Source: Sipunculus nudus (Eukaryota > Annelida > Sipuncula > Golfingiida > Sipunculidae). Taken from it: a stretch of DNA of 64,000 nucleotides. Each line of letters starts with the position of its first letter. Positions within the stretch are counted from its first letter, which is position 1. The translations under genes and the position numbers were made by a program. Of the stretch, positions 24,220 through 36,285 are shown piece by piece. The stretch is taken from the NCBI GenBank assembly GCA_026874595.1, contig CM049306.1, forward strand, positions 32,069,019 to 32,133,018, read 5' to 3'. Below the pieces are notes generated by a model that saw only the letters and a program-made list of their open reading frames with translations, was not told the DNA's origin and did not search any database.

Positions 24220-25208
24220 GTGTGAATAGATGCAGGATACTTGATTAGTTTTAATATATGTCTCTTGATTAAATGTATATTCACAAAAGATAATATTAGT
24301 GTAAGAATCACGTCAAATTAATTATATTTCTTTATTCTAAATCTTGTGTATTTGTACGTAAATTCACGATTTTTATTTAAGTATATAAAACAAGTGAAGT
24401 TTGCATATATGCATATGATTTTAATAATTATCACATTTTCTCAACTATATACATAAGTAACCTTTCATTCAAATATATATTCAGTTCATTCACATTAATA
24501 TTACACGAGCACAATCATATATCCCTGAGGTCAATTTGACACCGATCAGTAAAGAGAGTCTTTGTGTCTATGTCCTTTTTAGGTACACCGTTCCCTTTGA
24601 AGTATTTGCTGCCCGCACATATCTGTAGATAGTATGCGGATAGCAGTAATCAAAGCCAGGCTAGGTCCGGCTCGTCACTGTCGTAATCCGGTACAAGTGG
24701 TAGTCACTCGATGCGTGTGAAACCCAACAGTAATCTCACAATGCCCTGAACGCTAGGCTGGATCACAGATAAACATTATATTCTTTTTTTATATTTTATT
24801 ATATAACAGTGAAGTAGCCTATGTGAACTTTATTTGCCATTCATATAAGATGAAAATTTTTCGCACCTGTTCACCCAGACCTCCAGTTATGTCTTTCTTT
24901 ATAGGTACCTATTCATATACATGTACCACATTTGAAATGTTGCTTTTTCTCCTTAAAACATGTAACTGAAAATATTCCGCTTATGATCAGGCAGATGTGT
25001 CCCTGCATGAGTAGCCATCTTTGTTTTAGCTGGTTATATTTTTTAGTATCCACATGACATCATCCAATCAGCAGCTATCGAGCTAGGCTGTTTTTGCATG
25101 TGACAAATGACCTTGACCGCCATAAGTGGATCTGATATGTTGTAAAATGTGGACCGATATCTCATATTTTTAAATAATCCTTTTCTTAATTAAGGTGTAA
25201 GGTAGTTG

Positions 25209-25214
25209 TTTATT
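25209..25214 (-). terminator. Candidate polyadenylation signal
   Basis: AATAAA on the minus strand about 205 nt after the stop codon of the membrane-protein gene; plausible 3' UTR end, in AT-rich DNA where the word is common. Confidence 0.35.
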
Positions 25215-25419
25215 TGTCTAGTTGAAAATGAGATCCATTAATCCACTACCCACACTATCATTTTTCCACCTTTAAATGTAAGTAATAAAATGTCCATAGC
25301 AAACATGTGGACACGAGGACAACTCATCTCTTTCTTTATATACATGGCAGTAATCTCCGGCCACTTCGTATACTCATACAGGAACAAAACATTTTTTCGA
25401 CGTAGAATACTCATTGTTA

Positions 25420-25823
25420 TCACAGTCTGGTGACCTCTATTGTGACGTCATTGTTTGAACATTCTTTAAAACAAGAGTACGGTGGGGGAGCCTCAATATA
25501 AGGAACGATGTCGTGGTGAAATGTGTCCCCCGAACTTTTTGGTCCGGAATAATACAAGTAGCCTTCCTCGGTGTATGGTGGTGGTGTCAGAGGAATTCGA
25601 AAGAACCGAAAGTTGCTGGTATCCCAGATTTCACTTTCAATACCCCAGGAATTTCGTTGCGCCTCAGGTAAAATCATCCGATCTGTTGAGGAGACCGACT
25701 GTGTTCTTCTTCGTGTGTTGCGGCACATATACCTGAGAGCCATACCAAGTAGGGCTGCCCCAAGGCTCAAAAACAACCCGCTGCACAAGATGGCTACACT
25801 AATTTCTGGGATCGTGGGGCTCT
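25420..25823 (-). CDS. Last coding exon: TM helix and PPPY tail
   Basis: A polypyrimidine tract and acceptor (TTTCTTTCCAG, AG at 25825-25824) opens an exon starting with two bases of a split codon (phase 1). It reads SPTIPEISVAILCSG and on into a hydrophobic helix (ISVAILCSGLFLSLGAALLG), then a basic stop-transfer stretch (CRNTRRR). The ~90-residue cytoplasmic tail holds two PPPY motifs (LTPPPYTEEGY and EAPPPYS), the classic ligand of WW domains such as those of Nedd4-type ubiquitin ligases. It ends VTRL, which fits a class I PDZ ligand, before TGA at 25420-25422. The phase fits the LDLa exon at 28297-28473, giving the joined residue Lys. This is the end of a type I membrane protein; no orthologue is recognised. 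Confidence 0.7.
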
Positions 25824-26310
25824 CTGGAAAGAAATTACAACATATGTCATAAACCTTAGAACATGTTTAATGTAAACTCTGTCATCATATATATGTATAT
25901 AGGTTGTCAGGAACACGAACACACTTATAAAAATTATTTACAAAAAAATGAAGTAGAGTGCTCAGGGGCGTTGTATTACCACAAGGCAAAAAGGCAGTAG
26001 CTCTTATATCCAATGGCAGACCATTATAAGTAAGGTGCGAAAATATTACACATTAACCTTCTATTTAGTTTACAAACGTTTGTTTTAATAATACTTTACA
26101 CTAAGTGCGGACAGCTCCTATAAATATGTCAGGATATATAAGACTGATGATAAATTTATCCGTAATCATACCAGTGTACAACCTCATAATTTAGGTGTGA
26201 GATGGCTAGGACAGGACACTGCAATCTCATATTTATAAATATTTTTTGGTGGAGGTAACCGCCTCAATTTTTTTAATGTTGACTTATCTAATTCTTTACC
26301 TTAGTAGGTT

Positions 26311-26627
26311 TGCAGAGTTTCCATTTTGGTTTGGAATTACCTGTCAGGGCGGTAGCACTCTCTTCCTATCACTTTTTTTATTTTGTATCCTGGTGTCGTA
26401 CTCGTGTAATCATCCCCATTGCTGGATCATAACACCGATTAACCCCCCAAAGACGTACTCGTAAATGAGTGATACACGGCTGTGGGGCAAAGCTTTCCCA
26501 TTAAGCCTGCAGAGCGCTCACCCTGGGTGGGGGCCGACCGTGAAAAACCTCACCGCCTCGGCTGAGATTCGAACACACGATCTGCCGGGTTTGAGTCCGG
26601 TGCTCAACCCCTGAGCCACAGAAGCCG
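26311..26627 (-). mobile_element. tRNA-derived SINE, copy A
   Basis: On the minus strand it begins CGGCTTCTGTGGCTCAGGGG (A-box region) and has the B box GTGTTCGAATCTC at 26564-26575. It continues through CCACCCAGGGTGAGCGCTC, CTTAATGGGAAAGCTTTG and CCGTGTATCACTCA, and ends ATCCTGGTGTC, T-rich tract, GGCGGT and a CTGCAG-like end. The head has tRNA-like promoter boxes but lacks tRNA folding. Copies B (46789-47142) and C (48435-48697) share this order. It needs LINE machinery to move. Confidence 0.8.
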
Positions 26628-27116
26628 TTTTTTTTTATAAATTATTATTGATGTATATATTTTATGCCAACATTCTGCTAGGCTTCAGTATAAATAAATT
26701 CAGTCGATTTATATACAATGCTTTCTTCTACGTTTCTACGCCGACTCCCACAACCCTCCCCTTGAGCCTTGTTCTGATTACATGAAGTTAAATGGTAATA
26801 TAGGTTCCTGGTGCTCATCGGTGAGAGTGTTCCGAGTGTTTGTCAATTAAAGTGGATATTTCCAGAGGTATTTTATTACTAGTTGGCTGACGAATCATTA
26901 AAAAAAATAATTGTTCTACATTTACAGGGGCCAAAAGTGTCGAGTGGGCGGGCGAATTTCTTTAAAATCTTTATTAAGGTGCTTTTTATTAAAAGCGCTG
27001 TGTTTACTTTAGAGAGACAAGTTATTTTATAAAATATATCTATGTATGCATATATAGCCATGCTGGTTCATTGTATATAAATGGAAATGGTATACACAGA
27101 AAAGTCGGTTCACTGA

Positions 27117-27118
<2 letters not shown>

Positions 27119-27170
<52 letters not shown>
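27119..27170. repeat. (AT)n microsatellite
   Basis: AT run of about 52 bp inside the predicted intron. Confidence 0.97.
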
Positions 27171-27172
<2 letters not shown>

Positions 27173-28296
27173 TTTTTCTTTAACTACATGTACATGAAAG
27201 ACTCAATGATATTAAAAAACTTCGCTCTTGGTTTCAAAATCCTTGCTTCAGTCTTATATATTTCCTATATATCATGTAATTTCACATTTCAATATTTCTG
27301 TGAATCTACTAAATTATATTCCCCCTTGTAAACTAGAATTTAATTTTCCCCAAAACTTTGATCGAACATGCAGCATTATAACATAAGAAATATAAAGCAG
27401 CTTAAGCTTTATAAATAGTTTAGGTTCAGATTGTGGTTTAGGTTAGGTTTGTATCTATATTTGTTGCGAGTCATTGTTTCATCGATACGAAGACACCTCT
27501 CGCAAAACATATCGGTAACCGTATCGACATATCGGTATTTTAATACACCATTAATCATTATTGGGATTGTTTATATAAAAAACTGCAAAAAAAAAAAAAA
27601 TAAATGCTTCTTATGGATAACATAAAGTTTATAATTTTTCAATTTTACATTAAATTTTATGAATTATTGAAGTGATAAACATAAGAGTTGCTATTCGCAG
27701 CATTACCCAATGCTTATTGCGATTTATTAGAGCAGATATTTATTTTGTGTAGTTTATGTAAGGAAAACTACGGATCCTGGGCGACCTGCGGGCCCGAGAG
27801 ATATTTATTTGTTCCGCCCGCAAACGAACTTTTACCAGCTGCATTGTATAACTTACTTAGTCCTGAAATATTTCATAAGTTTAAAATTTTTCAGAAAAAA
27901 ATTGAAAAATGTTCAACGTAAATAATTAAACTAAAGGCCTAAAACTGTGTGTAAATATAATTACAGACTTGCTGCAGTTGAATTCCGGCTCTAACATGAT
28001 TGGACATTCTCGATATCTCATCAGAGGTCAGAGTTAATTTAGTAACCTTGATAAAGCAGCCTAACATTGTGTTCAGTTCTATCTCTTCCCCTCCATGTGT
28101 TCCAAAAAGCGCAGAGTTGAATAAATAATAATGTAATTTTATGTGAAAATAACTTTTACTATTTCGTAAATTTATTTTTATCGAATGGAATTTCACCCGC
28201 TAAGGCCTTACGAACTGAGTGAAAGTGTCCCGCTTTAGGCCCAGGCATATGCTGTGCTTACAAGTATACACTCAAAAGTGTACTTAGTGTTCTTAC

Positions 28297-28473
28297 TTGT
28301 ACATGCGCTGGGCTCGTCGGCCCAGTCTCCGCAGTCGTTTGTCCCGTCACACATGTACACGGACAGTAAGAAACGTCCATTAGGGCACCGAAATAGCTGC
28401 TCATTTTGTGACGTGGTGACGTCATTTAGATACGTCACACTGCGTACGGTGAAGTCAGACATCTTACAACGAT
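28297..28473 (-). CDS. LDL-receptor class A exon (symmetric 1-1)
   Basis: Bounded by an acceptor (TTTTTTTCACTTCAG) and a strong donor (ACAA/GTAAGAAC at 28296-28295), 177 nt, phase 1 at both ends, as is usual for shuffled extracellular modules. It reads RCKMSDFTV at the start and an LDLa core [18 protein letters not shown], then [14 protein letters not shown]. The calcium ligands of the family (CDG, ND-C, D, DE) are kept. The canonical first and third cysteines are absent (no Cys six or seven residues before FRC; Phe in GRF), which would remove exactly the C1-C3 disulfide. LDLa modules bind protein or lipid ligands outside the cell. The module is firm; the parent gene is unknown. Confidence 0.72.
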
Positions 28474-28755
28474 CTGAAGTGAAAAAAAACATGTGATTGA
28501 TCTTTCTACCTCAATGGCGCCACCTGCTCCCTTCGACTGACACTACGTCTTCGGGTTATATCTCAAATGAAAAAGGTAAAATTTCCATCCCTTCGCTCAC
28601 GGTAAGCTGCCTGCCAATGGTTCTGGCTTGCATTTAATTTCAATTGACGAAGCTCGCACTACTGGTTCTTTAGGCCCGAATACTGCAAAGATCATAACGC
28701 GCAGTGCGCATGCTCGTGGAGAGTCTATTTAGCTTTAAGCTGGTATCCTACGTTG

Positions 28756-28759
<4 letters not shown>

Positions 28760-28802
<43 letters not shown>
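28760..28802. repeat. (AT)n microsatellite
   Basis: AT run of about 43 bp in the predicted intron. Confidence 0.97.
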
Positions 28803-28805
<3 letters not shown>

Positions 28806-29293
28806 TTCTATTACGCAAAATTACGCAAAATGTTTATATTTATGTTAGTGAAAGTTTTGTTTACAGTTTCAAAAAAAGTTAGTTCATCCAATCCGACAAT
28901 ACATATTTTTGTCCTTAGTCTCGTAGCCTTTCCTGGGGAATATACGAGACAAGCATGAATGGTGAAGTGCTTTCTCAATTTGCCGGTCGCTCATGATCAA
29001 AACTTGACACCCTCGGGTGAAGAGGTCGCCTGCATGTTGAGAAAACCTACACTAGCCATCTCAGCAAAGGAAACTGTCCTGACATGATGCAAACCCAACC
29101 GGGTACAGCGCATCATATAGCGCCGCAACGTCAAGCAGCGTTTTTCGATTAAGGTAGATACTATTCCATGACAATGGAAACGTTACATGATAAGATTATG
29201 ATCCAATATACTCCCTGCTCATTATATTCAATACTTGCACCCGATGGTTGAAAGTGTTGGATTTTTTTTCTTTTCAAGTTAGATGTTTTCTCC

Positions 29294-29296
<3 letters not shown>

Positions 29297-29376
<80 letters not shown>
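29297..29376. repeat. (TA)n microsatellite, interrupted
   Basis: Two TA runs separated by ACAC, about 80 bp in all. Confidence 0.97.
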
Positions 29377-29379
<3 letters not shown>

Positions 29380-29525
29380 GTACATTGTTTAATGTAATGT
29401 ACGTATCGTCATTGTACACCGAAAAGGAAAATAAAAAATAAGACATGAGCTTACACACACACACACATATATATATATATATGAAACAGACTGTTGTGAA
29501 TTTACAGTGTTGTTTTTCCTCAGTG

Positions 29526-29565
<40 letters not shown>
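29526..29565. repeat. (TA)n microsatellite
   Basis: TA run of about 40 bp; a smaller (CA)n(TA)n tract lies just left at 29452-29482. Confidence 0.95.
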
Positions 29566-29570
<5 letters not shown>

Positions 29571-29962
29571 GTTCAATATATGTTTACTTATATGTGTATT
29601 GGCTTATATACACTTCACCGTGACTCATGACATGCAAACATAAGATTTAAAAAGATCCAATTCGGGAAATCGAGAAGAAAAAAAAGATTTGAATTTAAGT
29701 TAATAAATACACAGAAAATACTGTTTTAAAGAACGTACCTAAAATAATAAGGAAAGAAAATAACCCGGGCATAATCTGGAGCGGGGGTAATCTAAAATCG
29801 CTACATCAGATTAATGCAAGCAGAGGCCTATAACTATTAGACCTTAGGATGCTCTTTTTTTATAGAATCTGATCGTTAAAAACAAATGTTCGTTCTCACC
29901 TTTATCCTCAGAAATTTATAAATGTACAACATTTAAGAAGTAAAAGGGGCCAATTCATTCAC

Positions 29963-30096
29963 CTGTCTGACATTTATAAACTAAAGGTAATCCCTTGGAG
30001 CGTTCATAAAAATAGGGCAGAATATCGTGGATATCGCCGCGCACAGGCTGCTTGTTATTTTTATTTATTATGATGTTTCTTATTTGTGGGGGCCCG
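29963..30096 (-). CDS. Probable extracellular exon of the same gene
   Basis: An acceptor (TTTCTAATATTTAG, AG at 30098-30097) and a donor (CAGACAG/GTGAAT, GT at 29962-29961) frame 134 nt that stay open: one leading base, 44 codons (GPPQIRNIII ... LPLVYKCQT) and one trailing base. It leaves in phase 1, so joining it to the LDLa exon gives a clean Asp codon and reads [12 protein letters not shown]. No domain is recognised. Support rests on splice sites, phase match and strand, so it is weaker than for the two exons downstream. It would be entered in phase 2 from an exon I did not find. Confidence 0.45.
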
Positions 30097-30610
30097 CTAA
30101 ATATTAGAAACAAAATCAACAAAGGCATCTGGCGGCAAACCAGAGCTTTGCAAATGGCGTTTTGCAACAAGTAACCTTAAGCTTTACCTCCGCATATATG
30201 CAACGTTCAACAATAGGTAACATGTTTTCCCTTTTGTAAACATTGCTGTTACAAACACGTTGTTGATAAACAAGTTCATTCATCCTTCACAGAGGCGTTA
30301 TAAGATCTTTTCATAACCTCAATTGCCCTTTGATAATTGATATATACATAGAGGAAGCCAGAAATCACATAAATTCTTTTTCAAAAGGTAGGTGAATGGG
30401 CAACTTTAACAAAAAATATGGAACTAATGAAACGTTTACAAAGGGGAAACGTTTACAAAGGGGACCTTCGCAATAAACTGACCTATGTATGATCGTGATT
30501 TTTATCCTTACAACAGAAACTGAATATTTTTTTTAATTAGTTGCTTGAGGTCGAGCGCTAAGATATTGATTAACAAAACATACGTTTTTAAGGTGTCTGC
30601 CTCCGACACA

Positions 30611-30636
30611 GTCTCTCTCTCTCTCCCTCTCTCTCC
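30611..30636. repeat. (CT)n microsatellite
   Basis: CT-rich run, slightly interrupted. Confidence 0.9.
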
Positions 30637-30825
30637 AGGAAATTAAAATATTTAAACGTTTAACAAAAAAAAAATACGTAAGTGTTAAACCTATAAACCT
30701 AAGGCTGATCAAGGTTGTAATAACTGGCCTACTTACCACCACAACAAAAACAACAATCACACTAACTGGTGAACGCTCAAACAGATATTCATTACCTCTA
30801 ACCGTACTCCTACAAACTGTCATTA

Positions 30826-31116
30826 ATATATACACTTGTCAAACACACGGATATGCGTCCTCTCATCTGTAACACAACCTGGTCCGAGCTTTCGGCATAG
30901 ATACAAGACACGTCTACCATTAGAATTCACAAGGTTCGGCAGGACATGTGTAACTTTTCTTTTGTTTTGTAGGATGATTTTGTGAATGCTCTTGACCTCT
31001 GTTGTGCTTACTCTAGCCGCATGGTATTCTGGGTAACCGCAATGTCGGAAGCTGTCCAGGACGGGGGAATGATGTTCCGGCGTGGTTGGTCCGCTTGTAG
31101 GTATTTTTGGCATATC
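30826..31116 (-). CDS. Possible unrecognised exon, Cys-containing
   Basis: An acceptor-like TATATTTTAG (AG at 31118-31117) leads into an open frame starting DMPKIPTSGPTTPEHH, a Pro/Thr-rich linker, followed by FRHCGYPEYHAAR and later VLYLCRKLGPGC and FDKCIY before a stop. Base composition is richer in GC than the flanks. A good donor (AGA/GTAAGC, GT at 31011-31010) would cut it to a 105-nt phase-0 exon. It could be an upstream exon of the membrane-protein gene or chance. No family is recognised. Confidence 0.28.
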
Positions 31117-31119
31117 CTA

Positions 31120-33125
31120 AAATATATACACAATACCTTGATAAATGATGAATTAGTGGGTTGGGTATATTATATGCATTTTTCTTGGCTATAGAATATA
31201 ACTAAAAACAAATAGTGCATGTCTTATATTCAAATCCTGAGGAATTATACACGGTACAGTTAAAATCTCATTATTAATTTATAGACAGTAATTTTAACAC
31301 GATAATAAGCGAGGATATTGAGCAGAAGGCAGTGATGAAAGTTATCACAGTAGTTAGTATTTCATCATTGATAATTGGTTCAATCAGAATTTATGATCCT
31401 TGGGGGAGAACAACCTACTTCAAACTTGCCAGTTTTGCTCTAAAAAACGTCGTCAGACAAGAAGGCTTTACTAAACAGTGGTGTTGATTTATGTTGAGTG
31501 GTGGGAGGGTATATCAAAGTTTAAAATAATGTATTATGTTTCCAGTATATTTTAATTCTAAACCAGGTTATAATATATAATTTTTCATAATAAACTCAAA
31601 AACGGAACCAAATCTATTATTCTAGTTATTAATATATTTCATTTTATGTATGTAAATAATTTTCTCTCAATATCAGGGGGATTACATTGTCAACCAACCC
31701 CTTGCTTAAAAGTTTAGGAATACATATCTCCCTTCGCATGTATTGCATCCCTATTACTGAATAGTGAATAAACCTCTTCTGTACAGAATAGAGACCGCAG
31801 CCGTGTAAGCCACACAAATCCGGCTGGCTTAGCCACAAAGACGGCTGTCTTTAGTAGTGGGCCGAGTTTCGTGGATCCACCAGGCCCGTAAAATGTCGGC
31901 TGACTTAAACTGACCTGAAAGTGTCATATGTGACATATTGTCTCAATTTTACATTTAATTAGTTTGTGATTATATACCGAATATAGTTTACACTATTTAT
32001 CTTTTTCATAAGCCAACTCTTTCATCCTTAAAAAATCAAACTGTTTTCTTTAAACGGGGGAAACAAAATTACAAAACCTGAACATTTTTACAGTTAAGCG
32101 CCTTGAAATATGGCAATTGTAATAAATTTACAGAACGATAAAGCAGGGAGGTCTTTATTTCATAAAAAAAAATTTTAATTGACATGTATGAAAGACACGT
32201 CATTGAGCCTAAGGCGGGATGGACGCTCGTTTGTCATTGGCAATGAGACCGATTTTAGAAAACATAAATTCGACTTGCACACTAGAGGCGCTAAAGCTGT
32301 GATATTCCCTATACCAACGTTTGCAACACGGAAAACGCTGACAGTTACCCCTTTACCCGAGCTGCACAAAATCGGTTCACAACGGCTTTATGAAATAACG
32401 GTGGTGCCTCGTGATAAACTCGGCTCGGCTTGATCTTAACTCGGCCAGTGGCGGCACAAAATGGCGTCGGCGCCAGGCTGTAGTGCAGAATATCAAGAAT
32501 TAAGAAGGACACTGACCAGCTTGATATGTGTTCAGTTTCCATTTCATTGAGAGTAATGATCATCAGTTTTTTTTAAAGAAATGTGCTAAATAACTTTCTG
32601 CTCAAGATCATTTTTCATGCATAAATTACTCCATGTTTCTTTAAATGGTGTTTCAGATATACACAAAACATTGATTTGATATTATTTACGTTGTATGCCT
32701 TGAGTATCGATATGGGTCCAGCACCTATTTACCTTTTTCACCATTAAAAAGGAATAGGTTTATCAATGATTAAAAACCGTATATTATAGCACTAACAGAG
32801 TAGATAATCTGAAATACATTAGCTATTCACATCCATTAATGCATGTAAACATTTAAAAATGAGCTTCGCCGTTCGAGGTGTTCTGATATCGGCGTTGGCA
32901 CGTTTATTGGTTGGTTGGGTGTTTGGATTGAAGTGAAGCAATTTTAAATTATATTGTGAGGATTTTTTGGGAGGGGTTACACCAAATGAGCAATCTATAA
33001 ATTTTCAGGTTATCTGCATTACAACCATATGTTGTAAAGGATTCTTGCCATTGTGCGATGTTTTTGTTATTATTATTGTTTTTATTAATAACATTATGCA
33101 ATTTTTTTTCTTGGGCGATTGACTT
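31120..33125. other. Unassigned DNA with MITE remnant
   Basis: Contains an inverse copy of the AAACCTGGTTTAGAATTAA block at 31520-31625. The GC-richer patch at 32180-32500 has open frames on both strands but no motif. No gene is supported. Confidence 0.4.
31520..31625 (-). mobile_element. TA-bearing MITE family, partial inverse copy
   Basis: On the minus strand reads AACCTGGTTTAGAATTAA, then ATATACTGGAAACATAATAC, matching 58715-58765 (TATACTAGAAACGGAATACC) and 33362-33390. Confidence 0.55.
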
Positions 33126-33129
33126 CATC

Positions 33130-33540
33130 TACTTGTTCAGGAGTTCGGGGGTTAAACAGGGGTATCAGTATAGGGGGATTGGAGCATATACTACCCCCCC
33201 CCCCACCATTTTTGGCAAAAGGGATGGTCAATGTAATCAGCAACCACCATCTCCCCACTACTATTTCAGAGAATAATATTATAAAATGCAAATAAAATAT
33301 ATTGATATTCAGTATGATAGACCTAGGTTTCATTTATGAGTTTTTCTAAGAAATATAATATATAAACCTGGTTTAGAATTAATAAAAAAACAGTACATTT
33401 TATTATTAAAACAATAATTAATCAAAAACAATATCTAAAACCTTATACTTAAATGTAATATATTTGAAATATTATTAAGTATATATATTTGAAATATGTC
33501 ATACAGACGCTTATATATTTGAAATGTATTAAACAGACGC
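33130..33540 (+). mobile_element. TA-bearing MITE family, copy 3
   Basis: Opens near a GGGGG/CCCCCC patch (33170-33205), includes GGGATGGTCAATGTAATCAG and AAACCTGGTTTAGAATTAA, AAAACCTTATACTTAAATGT, and ends in a short TATATATATTTGAAAT patch and CATACAGACGCTTA repeated twice. The order matches the copy at 58551-58928. Confidence 0.5.
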
Positions 33541-33544
33541 TTAA

Positions 33545-36280
33545 AAAAGCTGACAGAGCCAATCTGTGAAGCTAATTCTTCGATATGGTGAACGGCGTGT
33601 ATGCGGACCCTGATTGCTGTTCTGCCTGCCAAGGTAATTTCCACGTATGAACTGCTAATAACAATACGGGGAATACACCGACACTGGCCACACTGCGCAA
33701 AATCTTCCTCACAAGAGCACGACTCTACTGGTTAGGATTTGCGGACGTCAAAATCTGCCACCCACAATGCACCGCGGGTTCTTAATACACAAGGTACATA
33801 GGTATAAATGTAGTGGAGAGTGTAATGTTGTGCGTTTAAAATCTTGTACACGATTTGATTCACGGCAAATAACATGTCATTTACAGTAGAGTTTTTGTGG
33901 AAAGGACTTCAAGGAATAAGTAATATTTTGTATGCATACGTATGTGAGGTGTAAACTGAAGGTGTTTCCTTGAAATAGAACAAATTTTGATTTTACAGTT
34001 TGAAAGTTGAGACAAATAGTCCCGGCCGTACCAAAGTGCCTCACTGTAAAGAGGTTCATTTTGAGTAGAAACGACCCCTGGCGGAAAGGTTCAAAACAAA
34101 CTTACTCGTATGCTGGACAAACGCATAAAAGTCACATTGATACTCAGTGGTCATTAAATAAAAAGCAAATACCTAAATATGATATAGAAAAATATTAGAA
34201 AACCGTGATAACGGTGTGTAAACAAAGTAAGGATAATGCTATAAACCGGGTTACAATTACGCCCCTTATATTGCTTTAAAAATACATCCAATTTAGAATA
34301 TAACATATATACATATATGAGTATAAAACCTGAAACCTTTTTTTAAGTATAGGTCGTGGAGCGCTGATTCAAGGCAGCAGTACCGTAAGCAACATTATAA
34401 AGACGGAACGAAGGGGAGGCAGTCTTAAAACTAATGAATCATATTAACAGCGCTCACCCTCTCAGCCAGGCCTCTGCCACCTGCCTCCTCTTCAATTATC
34501 GACTCGTATCAACACGATGCTAGCAAAGCATCATTTTTTCCGAATACTCTTATTTTTTCGTGACATTTATTTATCCTGGTGTCTCCAACTTAATCACAGC
34601 GATTATGGCTGGGGGCGGATAATGGTGGAAAACACCCTGACACGGGTAAACACGATATCCGGGAGTGCTGATGCATTAAATGCACAAGAATCCTGCATTC
34701 TAAGGAATGCAAGCCTCTGACATGTGAGGTCCCTATTGTGCAATACTCCAAAATCCGCGTTTGCATTCACTAATTCGGCCCATATCCCCAGATTCCTTCA
34801 TGCATAAACAAATCCTGAGTCCGGATAATGTGCCGTCCACACAAAATTCTAATCTATTCTTCACTGACCCATTGCAGAAAGCCCCTGAACATTTCTTTAG
34901 ATTCTGGTTATGATTGCATGTTAGTTATGTTGTGATCAAACACACACCGACAATTACTCTCACACCAAACACACACGAACGGGGATTAACTAACGCATAA
35001 GAAAAAATAAAACAGAAACGACAACGGTGCGAGATGTGAAATAGGGCCCTGTCTTAATCAGTTTTACCCTGCCTTTCGGTATTAAGCGTATATTTTTGGT
35101 GGGGCACCCCTGAATCTGTCCCTGATGGTTAATACCTCTGGATAATATTTGCAATCATGTTTTTTTCTTAACATAATGTTAATTGCTTTCAGGGACCTCT
35201 CCCCTGAGCTAGTATGGCATAGTTTAATTCGATACAGTAATGTATACACCATAAGGAAATGACTGTAGTAAAAAGACCGTCTTTGTTCATGCAGTTCTCG
35301 GAAACATTAAACATGTTTTTTTCGAAGAGTAATAATAAGACTCCATTACTGAGAGCTTTTTGAACGGTTTTTCTTTTGCAAACAATAACAATACTAATAT
35401 TTAATATTTCATTGTGGGATGAAGACCTATAATTTACGATGGTCAACACTGCTTTCAGTTTATCATGGGATAAGATATATCACTTTTCATATTAAAACTG
35501 GAATTGTTTCATATTTTTAGTTCATCTGGTTTTTACAATCACACGGTAACTTGCCGCTACAATTTGAATCAAAGTAAAAGCGTTGAGAGTTAAATAAAAA
35601 CTAATGTGCGCAGACTTTCTGCACCCAAATCTTATTGAGTGCAACTTGGCTTGGGTGAAGAGACAGGAAGATACATGAAACTGACACGGTCATTTGTCCT
35701 AAAAGCAGGTAAAATGAAACTGACGCTGCTGTGAACCGATGATATCAACGCGACAACCAAAACAAATATGTGTATATATATTGTTGGCGCATGCTGCACA
35801 ATATATTCGGTCACTCAGGCGTTTGTAAACGTGTACTCAATTATGTATGCGGTGATTCCGCTTAAATGAAATATAGCATTCCAATGATTCATAAGCAGTA
35901 CTCGTGTATATGCGTTTCTGTAACTTGAATGTTTAAAATCCACTGATATTAAGTAGGGAGGGCATTTTACTCCTAATGTACAAATATTTTTATTTAATAA
36001 AAGAATAAGAAAGCCTCTATAAGATTTGTATTGTTTTCTAGTTACCCCACGATAAAATGGGGACATCAATCTCAATATTTGTGTCATGGATACGTACAAA
36101 ATATTCACCGAGCTAGTATTCTTCAGAACATAAAGAAAACGTAAAGTAACATGTTTTGACTCATTGAGGAAACAACAATTAGTCCAGCTGTCAGAGAAGA
36201 ATTGTGCGAAAAGTGAAAGAAGCATTAAATTTGGCCTAATAGTTGGATAGACCATATTTACATTATTAGATATAGGGCCA
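33545..36280. other. Unassigned intergenic DNA
   Basis: No exon or repeat pair could be supported; several open frames of 60-146 codons lack motifs and are AT-rich. Confidence 0.4.
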
Positions 36281-36285
36281 AGCGG

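Larger units (their letters stand above)
22640..25208. other. Unassigned intergenic DNA
   Basis: AT-rich; holds (TA)n tracts at 23422-23455 and 24176-24216 and smaller ones at 23125-23190. It lies 3' of the membrane-protein gene. No exon is supported. Confidence 0.4.
25826..28294 (-). other. Predicted intron of membrane-protein gene
   Basis: Runs from the donor at 28296-28295 to the acceptor at 25825-25824, about 2.5 kb. It contains a SINE (26311-26627) and a (TA)n tract (27119-27170), plus a poly-A stretch near 27585. No further exon is evident in it, though a short one could be missed. Confidence 0.5.
28474..29962 (-). other. Predicted intron with four (TA)n tracts
   Basis: About 1.5 kb between the exons at 29963-30096 and 28297-28473. 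It holds TA tracts at 28760-28802, 29297-29376 and 29526-29565 and a smaller CA/TA tract at 29452-29482. Confidence 0.45.

Noticed and set aside
34517-34640. Possible further SINE tail (TTATCCTGGTGTC)
   Set aside because: Only about 13 bases match the SINE tail and the flanks do not align.
35815-36255. 146-codon minus-strand frame
   Set aside because: No domain, splice context or repeat homology; amino-acid make-up reflects AT-rich DNA.
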